Source of the DNA: Planctomycetota bacterium
GTDB taxonomy: Bacteria; Planctomycetota; Planctomycetia; Pirellulales; Pirellulaceae
Assembly: GCA_024277285.1 (NCBI GenBank)
Contig: JAJRVM010000004.1
Span: 1-9,261 of the forward strand
Direction: 5' to 3'
Length of the DNA stretch: 9,261 bases
Part shown: piece by piece, positions 1 to 4,871 of the stretch
How positions within the stretch are numbered: the first letter of the stretch is position 1
Layout of the letters: each line of letters begins with the position of its first letter
Notes under the pieces: generated by a model
Database searches by the model: none
The model's input: the letters and a program-made list of their open reading frames with translations, nothing else
What the model was told of the DNA's origin: nothing
Translations under genes and position numbers: made by a program

Positions 1-126
1 AATATCGTCTTCTTCGGAGCCTTCGGCGTCGTGCTGCAAGGCATTGTCCAGCCAGTTAGCCGAAAGAAGATTCTGGGTCGCTGCCTTGTGAAAGGAATCG
101 AAGTCATCCTTTGACCGCGCCTTCAA
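1..126 (-). CDS. Partial hypothetical protein, N-terminal 42 residues (runs off left edge)
   Basis: A minus-strand frame is open from a TTG at 126-124 to the window edge and overlaps the end of the preceding gene by 23 nt. The visible 42 residues begin with a Lys/Arg-containing stretch, continue with an amphipathic segment (residues 8-31, including NLLSANWLDNAL) and end in an acidic run (about residues 33-41). They read like natural protein, whereas the competing frame, which starts at an ATG overlapping the upstream TGA (108-106), gives a less protein-like product. A GAGGG about 12 nt upstream of the TTG could be the ribosome site. The overlap suggests translational coupling with the gene before it. 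Function is not recognised. The start codon and even the frame are uncertain because so little is visible. Confidence 0.35.
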   Translation of the reverse strand, partial: MKARSKDDFDSFHKAATQNLLSANWLDNALQHDAEGSEEDDI

Positions 127-592
127 TATATTTGTCTGCCCTCGGAACCTCCTCGGGCAGAATCGCGTCGTCAAACCAACTTAATTGTTCTAGCGCTGTT
201 GCGACTTCCGGTCGCATTTTCCATTGCCAGTGTTCGCTTGTTCGCGTATCTGGACTGTCCGCCAGTACATAGCTCCACATTGGAGTTCCGTCCTTATTTC
301 TTTGGGAAGGCGTATAGGACAACGCCGTACAGAGCCGTCTTGCGAGAAGGCCGTATTGCAGCACGGCGCCATTCCAGTTCTTGTAGCCGGCGACGTTTGC
401 GAGCCGTTCTATTGTGGTCGTTCGGTCAGGATCGCGATATTGAGCCTCAAGCATGTTCCGATGTGCCGGGGTAAGCTTGTTCTCGATTGCTTGAAATGCC
501 ACGCGATACTGTGTTGCGGTGGGAGTTTTTTTCACAAGAAAACTCTCGATGTTTTCAGCAATGACGTTGCCTTGGGGGCGATCCGTCGCCAT
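104..592 (-). CDS. Small protein with HTH-like segment, coupled to the EVE-domain gene
   Basis: Encodes 162 residues from an ATG (592-590) that overlaps the TGA of the upstream EVE-type gene as TGATG, a classic coupling arrangement. An in-frame ATG at 661 would add 23 residues, but they lie inside the EVE gene and look non-coding, so the shorter start is preferred. Residues 40-80 contain a conserved-looking block (KLTPAHRNML, then an Arg-rich turn, then LANVAGYKNWNGAVLQYG) consistent with a helix-turn-helix. A Trp-rich C-terminal block follows (HWQWKMRPEV, residues 121-130). From memory, this module occurs in bacteria next to or fused with EVE-like and sometimes HNH-nuclease domains, but no nuclease motif is visible here. 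A role as the effector or DNA-binding partner of the EVE protein is inference only. Confidence 0.7.
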   Translation of the reverse strand: MATDRPQGNVIAENIESFLVKKTPTATQYRVAFQAIENKLTPAHRNMLEAQYRDPDRTTTIERLANVAGYKNWNGAVLQYGLLARRLCTALSYTPSQRNKDGTPMWSYVLADSPDTRTSEHWQWKMRPEVATALEQLSWFDDAILPEEVPRADKYIEGAVKG

Positions 593-1062
593 CAGATTGC
601 GGCAGAAATGTTGGTTTGGACAGCTTTGCCACGACCGGCCGATCGCAAATGTCGTGTCCATGAATTCTTCAGCATCCCGGCCGGTTCACCTTTGATCTCA
701 ATGCCAGATCCTTGTAAGCCTCGCCAGTTGAATGGAACCTCGGCTTCAAGTTGCTCTCGAGGCAGGATCTCGCCCAGGTTCAGAATCACGTCGAACTGTA
801 TGGGAACATAAAGGGCGCGGTTTCCTGATGAACCCCAATGTTCTTCCGAGAAGGTATCCCCGTCAATGTATCCCGACGCGACGATGCCGTGGTTCCGTCC
901 GACCCGGTAGAGATAGACTCGCTGGCCGATTTCGTAGTTCTTTCTAATCCCACAACTCCAGCTGCCCGCAACCGCCTCGCCTTTTTTCGTCATTCGAGCA
1001 TCAGTGGCTAGCGTGTCCCAATTCCAGAGTTCTGGATTCCAGATCTGAATGTAAGCGGCCAT
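592..1062 (-). CDS. EVE/PUA-like domain protein
   Basis: Encodes 156 residues. The N-terminal part has the pattern of EVE/PUA-like modules: a WNP motif at residues 8-10, WSCG at 35-38, a strand-rich GQRVYLYRVG (46-55) and GIVASG (59-64), then YVPIQFD (85-91) and a closing SGIEI (119-123) with a Trp-containing helix (about 130-140). EVE-family domains are known to bind modified bases in nucleic acids and are common in restriction and other defence proteins, so recognition of modified DNA or RNA is a reasonable inference; no catalytic domain follows. A purine-rich AAGGAAGGA lies about 12-20 nt upstream of the ATG, somewhat far for a ribosome site. The stop overlaps the next start by one base. 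The family may occur as a longer fusion in other genomes, so this pair could be a split version. Confidence 0.75.
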   Translation of the reverse strand: MAAYIQIWNPELWNWDTLATDARMTKKGEAVAGSWSCGIRKNYEIGQRVYLYRVGRNHGIVASGYIDGDTFSEEHWGSSGNRALYVPIQFDVILNLGEILPREQLEAEVPFNWRGLQGSGIEIKGEPAGMLKNSWTRHLRSAGRGKAVQTNISAAI

Positions 1063-1328
1063 TAGTTGTGTTGTCCTTCCTTATCAAGAGGGCACGTGTT
1101 TGGGACCGTACGGTCAGGATCGCGTGCTGGTTCGAGAGTTCTCTGCAGTGGGGCAAATTGCCGCGCGCGAGGGTGGCTGGCTGGGAGCAAGCGGCCGTCG
1201 TTTGGTGCCAAGCGAATGGACAGTACCAGCGAGCGTTGGAAGCGTCAGAAGATCATGTCTTCGTCCGGCCTGCAGAGTTTTTTTGTGTTCTGGTCACGCC
1301 GATCTGCCGTACCACAGGTGATTTCGGT

Positions 1329-1688
1329 CTATTCGTCATCGATATGGGGAAACCTGATGCCGTGCACGACGGTCGTGCTGACCGGGCCACAGGCCATGCC
1401 GTGTGAAGTAAAGGCGAACAGAATGGCATTGTCGGGGAATAGTTGCTGAAACTCCTCGTCGAATGGACACGACTCGAGCTCGTCAGTCCTTTCGGACTCC
1501 TCGACCATTCGTTGGATTTCGGGGCAAGGATTGTAGTACTCACCGACCTCGTTGATCCACGAGAACAGGACGTGTTCGCATGGCTTGTCGGCGAACTCTC
1601 CATCTTCCGAGCAAACTTCTTGCCCGCAGGCCGGGCAGCAGAACTTGGTGGTACGCCATGCATCTTCGATTTCAATGTACTGGGCCAT
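1329..1688 (-). CDS. Small acidic hypothetical protein with CxxC zinc-ribbon-like N-terminus
   Basis: Encodes 119 residues from an ATG preceded by AAAGGA at a normal ribosome-site distance. The protein starts with a short acidic segment, then has CPAC (residues 18-21), further Cys at 26 and 37 and CEH at 37-39, a spacing that could hold one zinc ion. The remainder is rich in Asp/Glu with extra Cys residues at 55 and in ESCPFDEEF (about 72-80), and ends IDDE. There is no signal peptide or membrane segment. I do not recognise the family. It lies 76 nt downstream of the frameshifted gene on the same strand and may share the sigma-54 promoter at 2429-2444. The base and codon character match the neighbours, and the competing overlapping frame on the same strand (1253-1675) looks like a Ser/Arg-rich shadow. 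Confidence 0.7.
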   Translation of the reverse strand: MAQYIEIEDAWRTTKFCCPACGQEVCSEDGEFADKPCEHVLFSWINEVGEYYNPCPEIQRMVEESERTDELESCPFDEEFQQLFPDNAILFAFTSHGMACGPVSTTVVHGIRFPHIDDE

Positions 1689-1764
1689 GATAGGGTCCTT
1701 TCGTAAGCGTTAATAATCGAGACAATTGTGACAGGTGATTGCTTGAGATCCGGTCAAAACTTCG

Positions 1765-2371
1765 TTAAGCGGGCGTCGTGGCCGTGGCCAGCAGGTTCTG
1801 GATACGCTCCGTCTGATCTTCGAATGTGGTTCGCAGCTTTTCGGCCTTTTTGACGATCTTCTCGCCGTTGTTCTTGACGGTTGTGGCCATCCTCTGGATC
1901 TCACTGAGAATATCCGCGTCACGCAGGATTGTGTTGACAGCGGATTCCATTTCCGCCAGGTCGGCCGCATCGCCATTCTTGACGGGCAAGTAACTGCTCG
2001 AGCTCGCCGTCTCGCGCCACCAATCTGCTGAGTCGCTGTGGCAGCTCGCCGTCGTTGGGATCAAAGTACTTGCGCAACGAGCCGGAGATGTCCCTCACCG
2101 TTTTGGTCGCGTGCGTGTTCAGCAATTCACCGACCGATTGCAGCAGCCGTTCGCCTTCGTGGCGTACCACATCGCCGTCCAGGAGGCCGTTTGCCTGTCG
2201 CATCGCCAGCACGCCAAGTCGCAAAGCGGAGGAGGCGAACATGTCCCGCTCTTCACCTGTGTCGTACTTCACCAATTCGCTGACGACCTCGGGGTCGGTG
2301 ACGGTCAGTTGAAGTTTGATGCAGTCAGGTCGCCGGTGACCGTTGATGTTTTCGAGGCGTGTGTGCGTCAT
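1765..2371 (-). pseudogene. Frameshifted or internally deleted gene of unknown family
   Basis: The start is an ATG at 2371-2369 with AGGA 8 nt upstream. The first frame is convincing for about 131 residues: an N-terminal half with VTDPEVVSELVKYDTGEERD (about 24-43), a helical middle, then KYFDPNDGELPQRLSRLV (101-118) and DGELEQLLARQ (121-131). Around position 1978 the protein-like signal passes to the next frame (NGDAADLAEMESAVNTIL and onward), which runs about 70 more residues as a helical, coiled-coil-like tail to the TAA at 1767-1765. The joined product would be about 201 residues. From memory, proteins with the FDPNDG...GELEQLL block are several hundred residues long, so an out-of-frame internal deletion is as likely as a one-base slip. 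A separate 61-residue gene starting at ATG 1950 is an alternative. It is the first gene after the sigma-54 promoter. Confidence 0.6.
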
Positions 2372-2428
2372 TCGTCAGTTCCTAACAAGAGCAGAGGTCC
2401 AGGATTTGCGTTACCGATGTGAGTACAA

Positions 2429-2444
2429 CGCAACACGCGTGCCA
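2429..2444 (-). promoter_or_regulatory. Sigma-54 (-24/-12) promoter for the leftward small-gene set
   Basis: The minus strand reads TGGCACGCGTGTTGCG. This matches the sigma-54 consensus TGGCACG-N4-TTGC exactly, with GG (2443-2442) and GC (2431-2430) separated by 10 bases. Transcription would begin near 2418, leaving a leader of roughly 47 nt before the ATG at 2371. It lies between the divergent activator gene, whose GAFTGA protein needs sigma-54 RNA polymerase, and the first leftward gene, so its regulator is almost certainly that activator. This arrangement parallels rtcR and rtcBA in enterobacteria. Confidence 0.88.
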
Positions 2445-2554
2445 GAACGCTAATGCAATCGCCGGGATATCTGTATCTTGTTATTGCGTATGGGGTTGCG
2501 GTTTGCGAGTTTGCTTGAGGCGGGCAAGAGACAGCCGATTGGGAGAGAGTGAGG

Positions 2555-2560
2555 TACAAT
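2555..2560 (+). promoter_or_regulatory. Possible -10 box for the activator gene
   Basis: TACAAT matches 5 of 6 bases of a sigma-70 -10 hexamer and lies 35 nt before the chosen start. No good -35 hexamer is found 16-18 nt upstream, so this is a weak call. Confidence 0.25.
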
Positions 2561-2594
2561 TAATGCTGTCTGATACACAAATGGAGATATGGTT

Positions 2595-4190
2595 ATGGTG
2601 GCCAAGCGAGTTATGGTGGCGTGGATTGGACACAACGACCTGCTGAGTATGGCATTTGATCTGCCCGGCACGCAGCAGAAAAAGGTTGTGACGTTGATCA
2701 ATCGCGGCTTGCCGGAAGCAAGACAGAAAGGCCCTATTCGCACGCTCGCCGAGAGGGACTCTTTCGGTGAAATTCACCTGTTGAGCACATATCCAGACTG
2801 GGTGAACGGGGCGTACGCCAGTTGGCTTGGCCAGGAGGTCCGGTTCCACAATGTGAAAATAGCCAAGCCAACGGACTACCCGTCCATCTTTTCGGCCGCA
2901 AATGGAGTGTTGGCGCAGGTCACCGGTGGCAGAAAGTTATCGCGAGAATCGCTCTGCCTACACCTGAGCCCTGGCACACCGGCAATGGCGGCGATTTGGG
3001 TTCTGTTGGGCAAGAGTCGTTATCCGGCGACCTTTTATCAGTCATACGCTGGGACTGCTTGGGAAACGGATATCCCTTTTGATTTGGTTGTGGACTTCGT
3101 TCCTGAGTTATTGCGAGCGCCAGACCGCAGTTTGCAGAATCTTGCGTCACAGAGCCCTCAAGAAGTTGAGGGATTTGAAGATATTATCGGGCAAAGCCAG
3201 GCGATCCGTTTAGCGGTAGGGCGAGCCCAGAAAGCTGCCGTACGGGATGTTCCCGTGTTGATATTGGGTGAAACGGGAACAGGAAAGGAGATGTTTGCGC
3301 GGGCCATCCATGCAGCCAGTCATCGGAAAGAAGGCCCATTCCTGCCGATCAACTGTGCGGCGATGCCAAAGGACCTGTTGGAATCGCAGCTGTTTGGGCA
3401 CGCGAAAGGTGCGTTCACGGGCGCTGACAAAGCACGAGAAGGTGCATTCGAAGCAGCCAACGGAGGGACACTTTTCTTAGACGAGGTCGGTGAATGCGGT
3501 CCCGAAATGCAAGCGAAGCTGCTGCGCGCGTTGCAGCCGCCTCCGGGCGAAGGTCCGTGTCATCGCGTCTTTCAACGACTGGGCGAAACGAAGGACCGGT
3601 TCAGCGATGTCCGAATCGTAGCGGCCACGAATCGAAACTTGCGCAAGGAAGTCAATGCAAACGCGTTTCGTGAAGATCTTTACTATCGTCTTGCCGTGAT
3701 ATCGCTGAAACTCCCACCTCTGCGTGAACGGAGAACAGACTTGCCGCTTCTCGCAAAGTCCTTGCTCAATCAGATCAACGAGCAATTTGCACTCACTGAA
3801 CCGGGGTACGAGCCCAAGACCTTGTCAAGGTCGGCGTTTTCGTTCATGAAACGACATGCGTGGCGCGGAAATGTCCGGCAGCTCCACAACGCCCTGGTAC
3901 AAGCGGCAGTTATGTGTGACGGCGACGTGCTGAAATCGGGTGACTTACTCACGGCAACTGCGGACTACGAAGAGGACGAAGCGGCCGCTGCCGCCAACGT
4001 ATCACTTTGTGATGGCTTTTCGGTCGACAAACACCTCGATGAGATCCAGCGACAGTTGTTAATTCGGGCGATGGACGAAAGCGATGGCGTGCTTGCAAAG
4101 GCCTCGCATTTGCTGGGTATCGAGAACTATCAGACCTTTGATGCCCGTCTCAAGCGGCTGGGTGTGGACAAACGACGTTGGAAGAAGTGA
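2595..4190 (+). CDS. RtcR-like CARF-sensor sigma-54 activator
   Basis: A 531-residue bacterial enhancer-binding protein. Residues 2 to about 185 form an RtcR-type CARF sensor: an opening beta-strand (KRVMVAWIGHND), the ligand-loop-like LHLSPGTPAM (about 122-131), then a helix and strand, which align in order with E. coli RtcR. The AAA+ domain follows: Walker A GETGTGKE (225-232), the sigma-54-contacting GAFTGA (272-277), Walker B TLFLDEVGE (292-300), arginine-finger region FREDLYYRL and sensor-2 WRGNVR. A Fis-type helix-turn-helix (about 478-523) binds DNA. CARF domains bind cyclic oligoadenylates or RNA-end ligands, and in RtcR ligand binding relieves repression of the ATPase. The ATG at 2595 is chosen because GGAG (2583-2586) is 8 nt upstream, while it is only 2 nt from the ATG at 2589. 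It is divergent from the sigma-54 promoter it probably fires; no rtcA or rtcB is present. Confidence 0.93.
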   Translation: MVAKRVMVAWIGHNDLLSMAFDLPGTQQKKVVTLINRGLPEARQKGPIRTLAERDSFGEIHLLSTYPDWVNGAYASWLGQEVRFHNVKIAKPTDYPSIFSAANGVLAQVTGGRKLSRESLCLHLSPGTPAMAAIWVLLGKSRYPATFYQSYAGTAWETDIPFDLVVDFVPELLRAPDRSLQNLASQSPQEVEGFEDIIGQSQAIRLAVGRAQKAAVRDVPVLILGETGTGKEMFARAIHAASHRKEGPFLPINCAAMPKDLLESQLFGHAKGAFTGADKAREGAFEAANGGTLFLDEVGECGPEMQAKLLRALQPPPGEGPCHRVFQRLGETKDRFSDVRIVAATNRNLRKEVNANAFREDLYYRLAVISLKLPPLRERRTDLPLLAKSLLNQINEQFALTEPGYEPKTLSRSAFSFMKRHAWRGNVRQLHNALVQAAVMCDGDVLKSGDLLTATADYEEDEAAAAANVSLCDGFSVDKHLDEIQRQLLIRAMDESDGVLAKASHLLGIENYQTFDARLKRLGVDKRRWKK

Positions 4191-4191
4191 T

Positions 4192-4213
4192 CGATACATC
4201 TCTGGCCGTATCG
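4192..4213 (+). repeat. Short inverted repeat just after the activator stop
   Basis: CGATAC (4192-4197) and GTATCG (4208-4213) can pair across a 10-nt loop directly behind the stop codon. No T-run follows, so it is not a standard intrinsic terminator. It may be chance. Confidence 0.25.
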
Positions 4214-4250
4214 CACGTGTCCAGGACGGTATCGAGTTGCCGATTCTACT

Positions 4251-4451
4251 CTAGCTCAAGATCTCGCGAGTCACGTTCCAGCGCGTCGCCGTTTTGGGTG
4301 GTCGTCCATGCGACGTGACGGGCATTCCGTCGGGTGTGATGACCGGTACTTCAATCGCGTCCTCAGTATTTCCACCGGGTAGGCCGACTCGTTGGCATCG
4401 CACCTCGTCGGCGATTTCTCCAGCATTACATCCCAGGCGGTTGCCATCGAG
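4251..4451 (-). pseudogene. Unidentified coding relic (C-terminal-like fragment)
   Basis: A stop-free minus-strand stretch of 66 codons ends in TAG (4253-4251) and begins directly after an in-frame TAA (4454-4452). Its translation looks like real protein: GEIADEV, then IEVPVITPDGMPV, then GRPPKTATRWNVTREIL at the end. There is no good start codon or ribosome site, so it is more likely the tail of a broken gene than an intact one. The order IADE...GG...TRWNVTREIL faintly recalls the linker region of serine recombinases, but this is too weak to name. It lies downstream of brxL, on the far side of the inserted element. Confidence 0.3.
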
Positions 4452-4488
4452 TTATGCGAAAGCTAGAAATAGCGTCGAGCCGAAGGAA

Positions 4489-4496
4489 GTGGATTA
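4489..4496. repeat. Left target-site duplication of the element
   Basis: GTGGATTA abuts the left terminal repeat and matches 7 of 8 bases with GTGGATCA at 4864-4871. Eight bases is the duplication length typical of IS66-family insertions. Read on the minus strand in the brxL frame, this copy contains TAA where the right copy contains TGA. Confidence 0.7.
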
Positions 4497-4502
4497 GTAA
4501 CC

Positions 4503-4534
4503 GTTCACGGCTTTTGGCCGTGAACTTTGTTTTT
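4503..4534 (+). terminator. Terminator-like hairpin at the left end of the element
   Basis: A perfect 9-bp stem, GTTCACGGC (4503-4511) with GCCGTGAAC (4517-4525), closes a TTTTG loop and is followed by TTTGTTTTT (4526-4534). This has the form of an intrinsic terminator for rightward transcription. It could end transcripts from the activator gene 310 nt upstream before they run antisense into brxL. Part of the stem is the terminal repeat of the mobile element itself, so its primary role may be in transposition. Confidence 0.55.
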
Positions 4535-4536
4535 CA

Positions 4537-4728
4537 GGCCCATAGGGCCGGCATATCCCTAGCCGGTGGTGTCAACCACCGGATGCAGTGGAGCATCTGC
4601 CAGTAGGCCCGGGGGGCCGACACAACAGTCGCTGTCGTTTTGTGCCGGCCCTCCGGGCCTAGAGTCAATAGATGCCCCGAATCCGGTGCCTCACGGCACC
4701 GGCAATGGTTGTGCCAGCCCTCCGGGCT
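4537..4728. repeat. Cluster of REP-like palindromes inside the element
   Basis: Seven perfect hairpins follow one another: GGCCC-ATA-GGGCC (4537-4549), an 8-bp stem CCGGTGGT with a GTCA loop (4563-4582), GATGC/GCATC (4582-4597), GGCCC-GGG-GGGCC (4606-4618), GGCCC-TCC-GGGCC (4647-4659), an 8-bp stem CCGGTGCC with a TCAC loop (4683-4702) and AGCCC-TCC-GGGCT (4716-4728). Two hairpin types alternate: short GGCCC stems with 3-nt loops and longer CCGGTG stems with 4-nt loops. This resembles REP-type sequences handled by Y1 (REP-associated) transposases, or a structured RNA. A further 6-bp hairpin, CGCGGC/GCCGCG, lies at 4775-4790. Confidence 0.65.
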
Positions 4729-4863
4729 TGTTGGTGTATCAACGATAGGTTGACGCCTGTGGCTTTACTGCGTGCGCGGCATCCGCCGCGGCTCTCATCG
4801 ATTTCTGGCGTGTCTGCTTCTATCGTGCCAGCTGTGTCGGAGCGACAACCCGTGAACGGCTAC

Positions 4864-4871
4864 GTGGATCA
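4864..4871. repeat. Right target-site duplication, overlapping the brxL stop codon
   Basis: GTGGATCA follows the right terminal repeat; its last three bases (4869-4871) are the complement of the brxL TGA stop. It differs from the left copy at one base, and both versions specify a stop codon in the brxL frame. Confidence 0.7.

Larger units (their letters stand above)
4497..4863. mobile_element. 367-bp MITE-like element with IS66-like ends
   Basis: The left end reads GTAACCGTTCACGG (4497-4510). The right end, read inward on the minus strand, is GTAGCCGTTCACGG (4863-4850), giving 13 of 14 identities. The ends are flanked by an imperfect 8-bp direct duplication. The GTAA-type ends and 8-bp duplication resemble the IS66 family, whose termini begin GTAAGCG; this is an inference, not a search result. 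No transposase is encoded, so the element would be non-autonomous and mobilised in trans. The interior is dominated by palindromes. It inserted at the brxL stop codon without altering the protein, and separates brxL from the sequence that once followed it. The 7/8 duplication and 13/14 ends suggest it is not very recent. Confidence 0.75.

Noticed and set aside
593..661. N-terminal extension of the 162-residue protein from the ATG at 661
   Set aside because: The extra 23 residues lie in another frame over the EVE C-terminus, where the EVE frame looks coding; the ATG at 592 overlaps the EVE stop and is the natural coupled start.
1125..1145. GGTTCGAGAGTTC resembling a tRNA T-loop
   Set aside because: The flanking bases do not form a T-stem and no acceptor or anticodon arm can be placed upstream.
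1068..1406. Plus-strand open frame of 112 codons in the gap after the Cys-rich protein gene
   Set aside because: It has no clear ribosome site, overlaps the 3' end of a better minus-strand gene and has no recognisable motif. The minus-strand frames in 1063-1328 were also read and are either stopped or of low quality.
2595..4190. Calling the activator RtcR itself
   Set aside because: The domain layout matches RtcR, but no rtcA or rtcB lies nearby and the promoter drives other genes, so the gene symbol is withheld.
4294..4497. Plus-strand open frame of 67 codons
   Set aside because: Pro/Ser/Arg-rich with no ribosome site; the opposite strand carries the more protein-like relic.
4537..4728. 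Possible CRISPR array
   Set aside because: The repeats are palindromes of differing sequence with no constant repeat length and no regular spacers.
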